Part shown: positions 9,480 to 17,902 of the stretch, in pieces | Position numbering within the stretch: position 1 is the stretch's first letter | Layout: every line of letters begins with the position of its first letter | Assembly (NCBI RefSeq): GCF_051967035.1 | Contig: NZ_JBQCKK010000006.1 | Span: forward strand, 127,921 to 191,920 | Origin: Brevibacillus sp051967035 | GTDB taxonomy: Bacteria; Bacillota; Bacilli; Brevibacillales; Brevibacillaceae | DNA: 64,000 bases | Direction of reading: 5' to 3' | Notes under the pieces: generated by a model | The model's database searches: none | What the model saw: only the letters and a program-made list of their open reading frames with translations | What the model was told of the DNA's origin: nothing | Position numbers and translations under genes: made by a program

Positions 9480-10507
9480 TACTGTCCGCTCCCTTCCGCT
9501 GGCGTGGTCGACCATTTCAGAAGCGTTGCGCCCCAGGTCAAGCCGCCGCCGAAACCTACGAGAATCACATTGTCGCCTTCTTTAACCCGTCCCGCTGCGA
9601 TCGCTTCATCCAACGCTACCGGAATCGACGCCGAAGACATGTTTCCGTAGCGGTCGAGGTTGATCGCCACTTTGTCCTCCGACAAGCCGAAGCGTTGGAC
9701 GGCGGAATCGATAATCCGCTTGTTGGCCTGATGCGGCACCAAGAGGTCGATGTTTGCCCGCTCGACTCCCGCTTTGGCCAATACCGCTTCTGTCGCGGAG
9801 TTCATCACGCGCACCGCGAATTTGAAAACTTCGCCGCCCGCCATGGAGAGATAGTGCAAGTCATTGGCTACCGTTTCGCTCGAAGCCGGGATGCGGGAGC
9901 CGCCCGCCGGCAAGCATAACAGTTCGCCGCCGGCACCGTCTGCGCCAAGCTCGAACGACTGGAAGCCAAAGCCTTCGCGCACCTCGCCGATCACAGCGGC
10001 ACCTGCGCCATCCCCGAACAGCACACATGTATTGCGGTCTTTGTAGTTCGTAATTTTGGACAGCGTCTCTACCCCGACGACCAGCACGTATTTGTACAGG
10101 CCGTTGGAAATGAATTGGGCTGCCGTCGTGATGCCGTACAAAAATCCGGTGCAGGCAGCCGATACGTCCAGCGCCGCTGCCCGCTTTGCCCCCAGCTTAT
10201 TCTGTAGAATGCAGGCCGTCGACGGGAACATCATATCCGGCGTTACCGTTGCCACGATAATCATGTCCAGCTGCTCTGCGCTGATGTTGGCTCGCGCCAG
10301 CGCTTTTTTTGCAGCTTCATAAGCAAGATCGGAAGAAGCTTGCTCAGCCGAGCAAATGCGACGTTCCCGGATTCCGGTGCGGGAAACAATCCACTCATCG
10401 GTTGTTTCCACCATCTTCTCCAGATCGAAGTTGCTAAGCACTCTTTCAGGTGTGTAGGAACCTGTAGCCAATATGCCTACCGAACGCTTTTTGTCCATCT
10501 GCCTCAC
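9479..10507 (-). CDS. fabH: Beta-ketoacyl-ACP synthase III
   Basis: FabH starts fatty-acid synthesis by condensing acyl-CoA primers with malonyl-ACP. The catalytic triad is visible: Cys in SAACTGFLYG, His in VPHQANKRI and Asn in RYGNMSSAS. The GTG at 10505-10507 overlaps the plsX stop as GTGA with GGGAG upstream; an ATG three codons later (10498) is an alternative. At about 340 residues it is slightly longer than B. subtilis FabHA. Its position between plsX and fabD resembles streptococcal and enterobacterial clusters rather than B. subtilis. Confidence 0.96.
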   Translation of the reverse strand: MRQMDKKRSVGILATGSYTPERVLSNFDLEKMVETTDEWIVSRTGIRERRICSAEQASSDLAYEAAKKALARANISAEQLDMIIVATVTPDMMFPSTACILQNKLGAKRAAALDVSAACTGFLYGITTAAQFISNGLYKYVLVVGVETLSKITNYKDRNTCVLFGDGAGAAVIGEVREGFGFQSFELGADGAGGELLCLPAGGSRIPASSETVANDLHYLSMAGGEVFKFAVRVMNSATEAVLAKAGVERANIDLLVPHQANKRIIDSAVQRFGLSEDKVAINLDRYGNMSSASIPVALDEAIAAGRVKEGDNVILVGFGGGLTWGATLLKWSTTPAEGSGQ

Positions 10508-11511
10508 TCGCTTTCTCCCGTTATATTTTTCTGTAGCGCTTGTGCAATCACCTCGTTCACATCTTGCCGAACGAAGCGGGCCGCACTGGCAATTGCGTTT
10601 TTCAGCGCTCGCTCGTCAGAGGAGCCGTGCGCCTTGATGATCGGACTTTTCAGGCCCAACAGCGGCGCTCCCCCGTATTCCGCATAGTCCATTTTGTTTT
10701 TGAAACGCACGAGTCCCGGCTTTAAAATGGCCGCTCCTACTTTATTAATCAGACTGGAAGTAAACTCCTGCTTCAACAGCGAAAAGATTGTGGAGGCTGC
10801 GCCCTCTACCGCTTTCAGCAACACGTTGCCGACAAAGCCGTCGCAAACGAGCACGTCGCATGCCCCCTGCATGACGTCACGCGCTTCCACGTTGCCGACA
10901 AAATTCAGCTCGGTCTGGGACAGAAGCGGGAAAACGGCTTTGGTCAGTTCGTTTCCTTTTCCTTCTTCCGTCCCTACGTTGAGGAGTCCCACTTTTGGAT
11001 TGTCAAAGCCCAGCACTTTCTCGGCGTACAGGCTGCCCATCACCGCATATTGCAGCAGGTGATGCGACTTCGCATCCATATTGGCGCCCACGTCCAGCGT
11101 AAGCGTCACGCGGCCCAGCACATTCGGGATAAAGGCGGCAAGAGCGGGACGTTCGATTCCCTCCATGCGGCCTGCATAGAGCAGACCCGCCGTCATCAGC
11201 GCACCTGTATTCCCTGCAGAGATCGCTGCATCCACGATTTTTTCGCGCGCCATTTCGACTGCTACGACCAGCGAAGCATTTTTTTTGCGACGTACAGCCC
11301 GAACCGGTTCATCATCCGGCAAAATCACTTCCGTCGTCGGAACGATCTCGATGTTTGCCGGCACGTCTTGCGGCAGGTGATTCCGAATGGCCTGTTCATC
11401 TCCCACCAGTACAACGGTAATGGCCGGGTTTTCCTTGACGGCGGCAAGCGCCCCTAACACTGTACTTCGCGGTGCGTGATCGCCGCCCATCGCATCAACT
11501 GCAATTCGCAA
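10504..11511 (-). CDS. plsX: Phosphate acyltransferase PlsX
   Basis: PlsX converts acyl-ACP to acyl-phosphate, the donor for PlsY in phospholipid synthesis. The family start RIAVDAMGGDHAP is present and the length is 335 residues. The start is a TTG at 11509-11511, placed 8 nt after AAGGAGG. An upstream in-frame ATG overlaps the fapR stop (ATGA), but the family alignment and ribosome site favour the TTG. It follows fapR directly, as in B. subtilis. Confidence 0.96.
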   Translation of the reverse strand: MRIAVDAMGGDHAPRSTVLGALAAVKENPAITVVLVGDEQAIRNHLPQDVPANIEIVPTTEVILPDDEPVRAVRRKKNASLVVAVEMAREKIVDAAISAGNTGALMTAGLLYAGRMEGIERPALAAFIPNVLGRVTLTLDVGANMDAKSHHLLQYAVMGSLYAEKVLGFDNPKVGLLNVGTEEGKGNELTKAVFPLLSQTELNFVGNVEARDVMQGACDVLVCDGFVGNVLLKAVEGAASTIFSLLKQEFTSSLINKVGAAILKPGLVRFKNKMDYAEYGGAPLLGLKSPIIKAHGSSDERALKNAIASAARFVRQDVNEVIAQALQKNITGESE

Positions 11512-11531
11512 CCGTGTCTCCTCCTTACCTC

Positions 11532-12116
11532 TCATCCATGCCAATTCTGTGTCCCTGACATCTCCACAACCCGAAACGTCGCCGTAAACACCAATTCTCC
11601 CTGGACCTTGGTCTCTACGCGCACTTTGCACTCGCCTTTGTCCCGGCTGCGCACCACTGCTTTTGCCACCAGCTTTTCGCCGATGCGCACAGGCCGCACG
11701 AAGCGGATTCGGGCCGTTGCGGTCAGCGCCACATCGGCATTAATGACTGCTACTGCCAACGAGTTGGCCTGGGCAAAAATATAATGCCCCCTGGCAATCT
11801 GCGTCTTCGAAAAAACATGCTCTTCTTTTATTTCCAGTACGGAAATGGCTTGGGAATCGAGCTGCAAGTCGATGATCTCCCCGATCACCTCGTCGATCCC
11901 AAGCGATTTCACGGGATCGAGGCTCTTTTCGGCAACCGATTTGATCCGCTCGCGAAGCTCGGGAATCCCAAGCTCCAATCGATCTAAACGTATCGTTTGA
12001 ATGCTGACATGAAATAGCTCAGCCAAATCTTCGTCCGTCGCAAATGGATTGTCCGCCAGCGACTGCACCAAGCGCGTCTGGCGGTCTTTTTTTGGCAAGC
12101 GGGCGATGCGAAACAC
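11532..12116 (-). CDS. fapR: Transcription factor FapR (malonyl-CoA-responsive repressor of lipid synthesis)
   Basis: FapR represses fatty-acid and phospholipid genes and is released by malonyl-CoA. The N-terminal helix-turn-helix contains VSIQTIRLDRLELGIPELRE, very close to B. subtilis FapR. The C-terminal hot-dog effector domain contains ARGHYIFAQANSLAVAVI. The start is uncertain: GTG at 12116 directly abuts AGGGGGG, and TTG at 12098 is about 12 nt away from it. The operator and promoter just upstream indicate autoregulation of the whole operon. Confidence 0.95.
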   Translation of the reverse strand: MFRIARLPKKDRQTRLVQSLADNPFATDEDLAELFHVSIQTIRLDRLELGIPELRERIKSVAEKSLDPVKSLGIDEVIGEIIDLQLDSQAISVLEIKEEHVFSKTQIARGHYIFAQANSLAVAVINADVALTATARIRFVRPVRIGEKLVAKAVVRSRDKGECKVRVETKVQGELVFTATFRVVEMSGTQNWHG

Positions 12117-12164
12117 CCCCCTAGCAAGATTCTCATTACGGATATGTATGATTGCGAGCTGTTT

Positions 12165-12213
12165 TTAATACCAGGTACCAAAACAGTATAAGGGAGAACG
12201 CGGGCAATTACAA
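12165..12213 (-). promoter_or_regulatory. fapR operon promoter overlapped by a FapR operator
   Basis: On the minus strand TTGTAA (12208-12213), a 17-nt spacer and TATACT (12185-12190) form a sigma-A-type promoter. Directly downstream lies the near-palindrome TTGGTACCTGGTATTAA (12165-12181), which matches the known FapR site pattern TTAGTACC-x-GGTACTAA at most positions. Its place over the start region fits repression by blocking RNA polymerase. The match is seen in sequence; binding is inferred from the FapR family. Confidence 0.8.
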
Positions 12214-12242
12214 GTAAAGTTCTTGAAAATAGGCAGCTCTCC

Positions 12243-13211
12243 CTAGCGATACATCAATCGAATGATTTCCTCGATCCCGGGCTCCTTCATCTGAATGTCC
12301 ACCGGCTCGCCCCAACCCGCGACTTCCGCGAGAATGCGCGGCGAGGAAATTTGCCCTTTGTCAAAATGAATGGATAGGACATGGCCGTCAAGCTCCATTC
12401 GCTCAACGCCCGGCAGCTCCGCCAAAAGTCTCGGGGGCTGTCGGTATTCGACCTGAATGAGGCTGGGCAAGCCAATCTGTCGGCGCATGTCGTCGAGGCT
12501 CGTATCCAGCACCTTTTGCCCGTGGTTGATGGCGATAATCCGCTTGCACAGCTGTTCGATATCGTCCATGTCATGCGTCGTGAGAAGAATCGTCTTTTTC
12601 TCTGTCTCATTCACTTGTTTTAAAAACGCGCGAATGCGCGCCTTTGCGACTACGTCCAGCCCGATCGTCGGCTCATCCAAAAACAGCACAGGCGGATCGT
12701 GCAAAAGGGCCGCAGCGAGGTCCGCTCGCATTCGCTGCCCGAGAGACAGCTTGCGCACAGGCGTATCGAAAAACTCGTGCAAATCCAGCAGTTCCCGGAA
12801 GAGCGCAAGCGAGCGCCGATAGGCACGGTCGTCGATCTTGTACATCGCCTGCAAAATTTCAAACGAGTTTTTGAAAGGCAAGTCCCACCACAGCTGCGTT
12901 CGCTGCCCGAATACGACGCCGATGCGCGAGGCTACTCGGATCCTGTCTGTTTGCGGGCTGTAGCCGTCTATGCGAATCTCTCCCCGAGTGGGGTGCAAAA
13001 TCCCGGAGAGCATCTTGATCGTGGTCGATTTTCCCGCGCCGTTCGGGCCAATGTAGCCGACGAACTCTCCCTCCCCGATGGAAAAGGAGATGTCGTCCAC
13101 CGCCTTGACTTCGCGCTGCTCCCGGGAAAACAGGGTACGCAGCGAAGCGAACGGGCCTGTTTTGGGCGGTGACAGAAAAAACGACTTGCCGAGATGAACA
13201 GCTTCTATCAT
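12243..13211 (-). CDS. ABC transporter ATP-binding protein (COG4586 type)
   Basis: This ATPase has Walker A GPNGAGKS, the signature LSLGQRMRADLA, Walker B PVLFLDEPTIGLD and the H-loop TTHDMDD. The start ATG at 13211 has GGAGG 8 nt upstream; an in-frame GTG 6 nt earlier is less likely. It heads the downstream end of a three-gene set with two ABC-2 type permeases of the COG4587 and COG3694 kinds. Such triads are common in Bacilli; substrates are mostly unknown, though some are linked to drug or antibiotic export. Confidence 0.93.
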   Translation of the reverse strand: MIEAVHLGKSFFLSPPKTGPFASLRTLFSREQREVKAVDDISFSIGEGEFVGYIGPNGAGKSTTIKMLSGILHPTRGEIRIDGYSPQTDRIRVASRIGVVFGQRTQLWWDLPFKNSFEILQAMYKIDDRAYRRSLALFRELLDLHEFFDTPVRKLSLGQRMRADLAAALLHDPPVLFLDEPTIGLDVVAKARIRAFLKQVNETEKKTILLTTHDMDDIEQLCKRIIAINHGQKVLDTSLDDMRRQIGLPSLIQVEYRQPPRLLAELPGVERMELDGHVLSIHFDKGQISSPRILAEVAGWGEPVDIQMKEPGIEEIIRLMYR

Positions 13212-13224
13212 GCTCACAACCTCC

Positions 13225-14013
13225 TTAACTTCCCGTACTGTGATAGTGCCGAATTCCTAGATTCCAGAAGGCTCTTGCCAACAATAGCGCCGCCACCGCC
13301 GCGAGTGGTGCTGCAAACGGGTAGGACCAGCCGCCCCCTTTTCCGAGCAAGGTCAGCATTGGCAAGTAATTCATGTAAGCGATCGGGAGCGCCGAGAAAA
13401 ACAGCCACTTCAGCCAGCCCGGATAGAGCGAGATCGGATAGTTGGAGGCATTGGCCGGGGCATAGATGGTGAAGGTCAGCAGATCCTTCATTTGCTGCGT
13501 CCAAAAGGACAGGGCCGCTGAAGCCAGGGCCAAGGAAAAATAAATCACGCTTCCGGAAAGGATTGCCACAGGGGAAAACAGCACCAGCCCCCCAATCGGT
13601 TTGCCTGCTGCCGCAAGCCCGGAAAGCGAAACGACCAGCACCGCCACTCCCTGCACCACCCCGCCAATCCGCGAAAGGTCCAGATTGCGCGTGAGCAAAA
13701 GCAAGAGCGGAGAGACGGGACGAACCAGCATTTGGTCGAACTCGCCGTGCACCACGTACTTTTCAAAATCGTTCAATTCTGGCGCAAACAACCGGTACAG
13801 CGATACGGAGGCCGAAGAGATGCCGTACAGCATGCCGACCTCGTAGATGTTCCAGCCCGCCACGTTGTCAAAGCGGTGCAAAATGGCGGACAGGACGATG
13901 AAATCAAGCACCATAATTATCCCGGTCGTAGCCGCGCTGGTGATAAAATTCATTTTGTACTGCATTTGCGCGCGAATGCTGGCTGCGATGAGTTTTCGAT
14001 ACAGTCCAAGCAC
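13225..14013 (-). CDS. ABC-2 family transporter permease, subunit 2
   Basis: This is a 262-residue membrane protein with about six predicted helices, for example residues 25-50, 115-135 and 150-175, and a charged loop near residue 85 (NDFEKYVVHGEFDQMLVRP) that is typical of this permease family. It lies 5 nt after the other permease and 13 nt before the ATPase, so the three genes form one operon. The substrate cannot be told from sequence. Confidence 0.88.
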   Translation of the reverse strand: MLGLYRKLIAASIRAQMQYKMNFITSAATTGIIMVLDFIVLSAILHRFDNVAGWNIYEVGMLYGISSASVSLYRLFAPELNDFEKYVVHGEFDQMLVRPVSPLLLLLTRNLDLSRIGGVVQGVAVLVVSLSGLAAAGKPIGGLVLFSPVAILSGSVIYFSLALASAALSFWTQQMKDLLTFTIYAPANASNYPISLYPGWLKWLFFSALPIAYMNYLPMLTLLGKGGGWSYPFAAPLAAVAALLLARAFWNLGIRHYHSTGS

Positions 14014-14017
14014 CTCT

Positions 14018-14797
14018 CTACCCTCCTTGAATCTCCAGCTTTCTTCTCGCTCGCCCGGTCACCCACAGCGCGATCACCGTCAGCACGGCCGCCCAAAACG
14101 CCTGAACCGCTATCCCGTATGCAGGCGCCAATTCCAGCCAGTTCATGACCGGGTAGAAAATCACCGCTGCAAACGGCAAGAGCGGAGCGACTTCCCCCAG
14201 GCTGCCAGGCAACAGATCGACCGGAATCATCTGTCCGCCTAAGCCGAAAAGAAGCGACAGCAAAACAAGGTGCAACCAGCGCACCTCTGTCGTCCAAAAG
14301 GCAGAGATTCCGACCAGATAAAACAGGAGCATGGCGATGTAAGCCGCGAGCAACAGCGAGAGCAGAAACTGGAGGTAAGCAAGCGGGTGAGAAGGAACGG
14401 AGAAGCCGACGGCAAGCCCGAGCAAAAGACCGATGGGCAGACTGCGGTAACAGGCGTTGTAGAGCAACCTGCCAAACTCCTGGCTCAAGGTGTACCACAA
14501 ATAGTGGACGGGTTTCAGCATGTCCAGGCTGACCGCCCCGCTGCGCACGCCCAGTTGGACATGCAGACCCGGAGACAAAAACGTCGTGACCCAGAGCACG
14601 CTTTGGCACATCGCGATGTAATGGGCCATCGTGGCGGCATCGTACGGACCGGGTACCTCTTTGCCGCGCAAAACGCCCATCCAGATCGCAATAAAAACAA
14701 GCCCGAACACCGAGCTTGCCAGATTGTTGACCAGATGTGAGAGACGATACTGAAGATTCCGTCGATAGCTTTTGCGGATCAACCGCCAGTAGACCAT
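14018..14797 (-). CDS. ABC-2 family transporter permease, subunit 1
   Basis: First gene of the exporter operon: a 259-residue permease with about six hydrophobic segments and the family-like stretch QLGVRSGAVSLDMLKPVHY around residues 80-98. Its distant similarity in topology to the next gene suggests they form a heterodimeric pore. The ATG is preceded by GAGGAGGG-like sequence. Upstream are the terminators of rpmF, so the operon starts here. Confidence 0.88.
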   Translation of the reverse strand: MVYWRLIRKSYRRNLQYRLSHLVNNLASSVFGLVFIAIWMGVLRGKEVPGPYDAATMAHYIAMCQSVLWVTTFLSPGLHVQLGVRSGAVSLDMLKPVHYLWYTLSQEFGRLLYNACYRSLPIGLLLGLAVGFSVPSHPLAYLQFLLSLLLAAYIAMLLFYLVGISAFWTTEVRWLHLVLLSLLFGLGGQMIPVDLLPGSLGEVAPLLPFAAVIFYPVMNWLELAPAYGIAVQAFWAAVLTVIALWVTGRARRKLEIQGG

Positions 14798-14860
14798 GGC
14801 ACCCTCCTCATGGAAAAGTCAGGAATACCAGAATAGCAGGCTGTTTTGTTCTTTGCAAGC

Positions 14861-14892
14861 AAAAAAAGAAGATTCTTCCTGCAAGAAGAACC
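14861..14892 (-). terminator. Second intrinsic terminator downstream of rpmF
   Basis: Minus-strand stem GGTTCTTC/GAAGAATC with a 6-nt loop is followed by TTCTTTTTTT. It backs up the terminator at 14944-14973. Between the two lies a further perfect inverted repeat, CTGGCCCG/CGGGCCAG (14913-14940). The three hairpins together insulate rpmF from the exporter operon. Confidence 0.65.
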
Positions 14893-14943
14893 TTCCCCGC
14901 TCTATTTGCCTGCTGGCCCGAACCTGCCGATCCGGGCCAGCCA

Positions 14944-14973
14944 AAAACAAAAAAGCAAGGTGATTGCTCACCT
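14944..14973 (-). terminator. Intrinsic terminator of yceD-rpmF
   Basis: AGGTGA and TCACCT pair around GCAA, followed on the minus strand by TGCTTTTTTGTTTTT, 22 nt after the rpmF stop. Confidence 0.8.
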
Positions 14974-14995
14974 CACTCTTTTTACGCAGCAAAGC

Positions 14996-15166
14996 TTACT
15001 TTGCTACTTTCACACCTTTGTAGTGACCGCAGCTTGGGCAAACACGATGCGCAAGCTTGTATTCGCTGCAATTATCGCATTTGATCATGCCTGGAATCTC
15101 TAATTTGAAGTGCGTACGACGCATTCTTTTACGGGTTTTGGAAGTTCTCCGTTGAGGTACTGCCAT
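14996..15166 (-). CDS. rpmF: 50S ribosomal protein L32
   Basis: The 56-residue L32 begins MAVPQRRTSKTRKRMRRTHF and has a zinc ribbon with CDNC and CPSCG. The ATG at 15166 has AAGGAGGTG and GGAAG upstream; an in-frame start 27 nt earlier overlaps the ribosome site. It follows yceD, the widely conserved pairing, and is followed by a clear terminator. All four zinc-binding cysteines are present, so this is the zinc-binding (C+) form. Confidence 0.98.
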   Translation of the reverse strand: MAVPQRRTSKTRKRMRRTHFKLEIPGMIKCDNCSEYKLAHRVCPSCGHYKGVKVAK

Positions 15167-15304
15167 CTTCCTTACACCTCCTTCAACTGACAAATGCTAA
15201 GATGCTCTATTGGGTGGATAGTATAGGCAAAATGCTTATGCCATCCTTCAAAAATGAGACGCTGCATCCGAAGATCGGCGCCTCACCTTGAAAACAGTAA
15301 CCAA

Positions 15305-15823
15305 CTACTTGCTGTCCTTGAAAAAGTCCGCCAACCCGGCCAAGCGCGGGTCGATCCGCTCATTCTTGCAGCTACATGCCACTTCGTTGCGGTTCACGCC
15401 GCAAGTCGGGCACAATCCTTTGCAGTCCTCCTCGCATAAGGGGAAGGTCGGCATCGCAAGCAAAAAGTCCTCCTGCAACAGGGAAGTCAGCTCGATTTCA
15501 TCGCCTTCCAGGGGAAGAATTTCGCTGTCTTCCTCTTCGCCCACGATTGGATCATCCGCCGGGGCAAAGGTTTCGGAAAAATGGACGGCTGCGTGATGGG
15601 TAAAAGGCTTCAGGCAACGGGCGCAGACAAAATCGACATCCGCCTTCATGCTGCCTTTTACGTAGTAGAGGTTGCCCAGCTGTACAGCCTCGCCCTCAGC
15701 GTCCACAGGAGTAGTCCCGCGAATTTCCTGATGGCGATGTTTCAGCTCCGCTGCATCCAGCGTCAGCCGAAACGGCAACGCCTCTCCTTTTCGGTGTTCC
15801 AGTTCTGCTAGCTTAATATTCAT
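15305..15823 (-). CDS. yceD: YceD family protein (DUF177)
   Basis: This 172-residue DUF177 protein has the conserved CxxC of VDFVCARCLKPF near residue 70 and further cysteines in LCPTCGVNRNEVACSC near the C-terminus. The yceD-rpmF pair is conserved from bacteria to plastids, and YceD homologues are implicated in 23S rRNA accumulation. It has its own consensus promoter and probably drives rpmF, 138 nt downstream. Confidence 0.93.
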   Translation of the reverse strand: MNIKLAELEHRKGEALPFRLTLDAAELKHRHQEIRGTTPVDAEGEAVQLGNLYYVKGSMKADVDFVCARCLKPFTHHAAVHFSETFAPADDPIVGEEEDSEILPLEGDEIELTSLLQEDFLLAMPTFPLCEEDCKGLCPTCGVNRNEVACSCKNERIDPRLAGLADFFKDSK

Positions 15824-15852
15824 CGCACTTCACCTCATGCACAACAAGGATG

Positions 15853-15881
15853 ATTATAGCCCGTGCAAAAAGCTTTGTCAA
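15853..15881 (-). promoter_or_regulatory. Consensus sigma-A promoter of yceD-rpmF
   Basis: TTGACA (15876-15881), a 17-nt spacer and TATAAT (15853-15858) match the vegetative consensus exactly, about 30 nt before the yceD start. Confidence 0.92.
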
Positions 15882-15907
15882 CCATTTTTCCTTGACAGCC
15901 TGTTTGC

Positions 15908-16975
15908 TCACGAAGACTTCGGTTTTTGTCCGTCCAGATACGCAATCGCATCCGCCACATTCTTGACGGGAACGATCCGCATGGGCGTTCCGATCCGCTT
16001 GGCGGTAGCCACGGCTTCCTGATAATTGGAGGTGGCATCAGGCGTATCCTGGGGCGCAAAGAAAATCTCGGCCCCCGCCTTGTCGGCTGCGATGACCTTG
16101 TGACTGATCCCGCCGATGCGGCCTACTGTCCCATCCAATGAAATGGTGCCTGTACCGGCGATTTTATAGCCTTTTGTCAAATCCTTCTTCGTATCGAGCT
16201 GATCCAGAATCTCCAGCGTCATCATCAGCCCGGCAGACGGTCCGCCGATGCCCTGCGACGCGATGGTCACTTTTTTCGGAATCACGATCTCCTGCTTGTT
16301 GTCAGGGCGCACCCCGATCCCGACAGACTTTGACTCCGGCAACGGTACCAAGGTTACCATCGTTTTAGCCTCTTGTCCATCTCTCGTGTATGTAATCTCC
16401 ACCTGATCGCCCGCCTTTTTGCCGGAGAGAACGCGCAGCAGGTCTTTGGCTTCGGCGGTGCGAACCCCGTCGACAGCGGTAATGACGTCTCCGATTTTCA
16501 GCACTTTTTTGGCAGGCAGGCCATCCAGCGTTCCCATCACCCATACGCCTTCCTTTTCGATCTTCACGTCGTAGCCTGCCAGGCGAAAGGCAACGGCCTC
16601 GGCGATCTTTTGCGAATTGTCCATCACCGCTTGCTCGCGGCGGACGAAGTCTTCGTTGTCCTCGCCTTTGTCGACGACCAGCTCCTTCGGCATCAATTCC
16701 GCATCGGGAGACAGGTTGGCGTAGACGTACCAGGCCAGATTGGCCTCGCCCATCCGTACCGTGGTGAGCATAAACGCCCCTTTCTCGTCCTTTTTGCCGC
16801 CCTCCACCTCAATCATCGGCCCCAGTTCAATCGCCGAACCCGGCCGGGTCACATAATAGTCGGTCGGGATAAAAAAAGAAAGCCCGACCACGGCGAGGAT
16901 CAAGGCAAGACCCCAGCTACGTCCTCTGCTCCCCCTTGATCCCCGTCTTTGTCCATAAAGCTGTTCTTCGCTCAT
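15908..16975 (-). CDS. ylbL: PDZ and Lon-type serine protease (SepM/YlbL family)
   Basis: This is a membrane-anchored protease with one N-terminal helix (about residues 20-40), a PDZ domain (about 140-220) and a C-terminal Lon-like proteolytic domain. The catalytic serine lies in GGPSAGLMMT and the lysine in HKVIAADKAGA. Its relatives include streptococcal SepM, which trims competence peptide, and B. subtilis YlbL, a DNA-damage checkpoint protease that clears YneA. The start overlaps the ylbK stop (ATGA), and GAGGAG precedes it. The order matches ylbKLN of B. subtilis. Confidence 0.95.
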   Translation of the reverse strand: MSEEQLYGQRRGSRGSRGRSWGLALILAVVGLSFFIPTDYYVTRPGSAIELGPMIEVEGGKKDEKGAFMLTTVRMGEANLAWYVYANLSPDAELMPKELVVDKGEDNEDFVRREQAVMDNSQKIAEAVAFRLAGYDVKIEKEGVWVMGTLDGLPAKKVLKIGDVITAVDGVRTAEAKDLLRVLSGKKAGDQVEITYTRDGQEAKTMVTLVPLPESKSVGIGVRPDNKQEIVIPKKVTIASQGIGGPSAGLMMTLEILDQLDTKKDLTKGYKIAGTGTISLDGTVGRIGGISHKVIAADKAGAEIFFAPQDTPDATSNYQEAVATAKRIGTPMRIVPVKNVADAIAYLDGQKPKSS

Positions 16976-17766
16976 CCGCTCTCCTCCCAGTTCGCAATCA
17001 GTTGCTGGATGCGCTCTGCCTGTGCTGCACCCTCGCGTTCGCCCAACTCGATGATTTCCTCGACGCCCGTGTAGGCGATACTGCTATAATGTCCAACATC
17101 CGGACGGATTACGATGTCAGCCGCGATGATCCGATGGCGAAGAATTTCTCGTTCCATGACATCAATCGTCTGCGCGATGACATCAAAGATGCTGCCCACT
17201 TTCATCGGCGTATCGACCTGCGAGACGTCGACGGCAATGACAATGTCTGCTCCCATGTCTTTGACCACTGTCACGGGTACGCGGTCAATGACTCCTCCGT
17301 CGACGAGCAGCCGTCCGTCGACCTTTTCCGGAACGAAAATGCCCGGAATGGAAATGCTCGCCCTCACGGCCTGATCGATGGGTCCCTCGCGAAAAACGAC
17401 CCGCTCGCCCGATTCAATGTCGGTCGCCACAATCGCAAGGGGCTTTTTCAGTTCCTCGATCCGCTTGCCATGCGTGAGCAGTTTGATTAACTGTTTGATC
17501 TTTTCGCCTGACACAAAGCCCATGCTGGGTACAGTCAAGTCCAGCCAATGCTTGCGCTTGAGGTTTTGCGCCAGCTTTCCCATCATGTGCGGATCGATCC
17601 CGTTCGCATACACGGCCGCGATCAAACTCCCCATGCTGCTTCCTGCGAGCATGTCAATTTCGACTCCGTACGCCTCCAATGCTTTTAACACGCCAATGTG
17701 CGCAAAACCGCGGGCCCCGCCTGAGCCTAGCGCCACTCCCACGATTGGTTTTCGCTTCGCCGTCAT
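16972..17766 (-). CDS. ylbK: Patatin-like phospholipase family protein (YlbK)
   Basis: A 264-residue patatin/RssA-type protein. It has the oxyanion motif GSGGARGFAH, the nucleophile elbow AGSSMGS and the catalytic Asp in LLVDGGVIDRVP. It is probably a serine hydrolase acting on lipids or acyl esters; the substrate is unknown. It is translationally coupled to the protease gene downstream and starts with GGAGGTGG before ATG. The neighbourhood equals B. subtilis ylbJKL. Confidence 0.92.
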   Translation of the reverse strand: MTAKRKPIVGVALGSGGARGFAHIGVLKALEAYGVEIDMLAGSSMGSLIAAVYANGIDPHMMGKLAQNLKRKHWLDLTVPSMGFVSGEKIKQLIKLLTHGKRIEELKKPLAIVATDIESGERVVFREGPIDQAVRASISIPGIFVPEKVDGRLLVDGGVIDRVPVTVVKDMGADIVIAVDVSQVDTPMKVGSIFDVIAQTIDVMEREILRHRIIAADIVIRPDVGHYSSIAYTGVEEIIELGEREGAAQAERIQQLIANWEESG

Positions 17767-17902
17767 GCAACCACCTCCTGTAACAGCTTATGTGACGACT
17801 TCCTGTTCCTTTCACACCTGGAAAGATACAAGCTCACGCATAGTTCATCCCGCGGCCACGTAGACATGTACTATGATCTTTTCGTCGACACAGGAGGATT
17901 CC

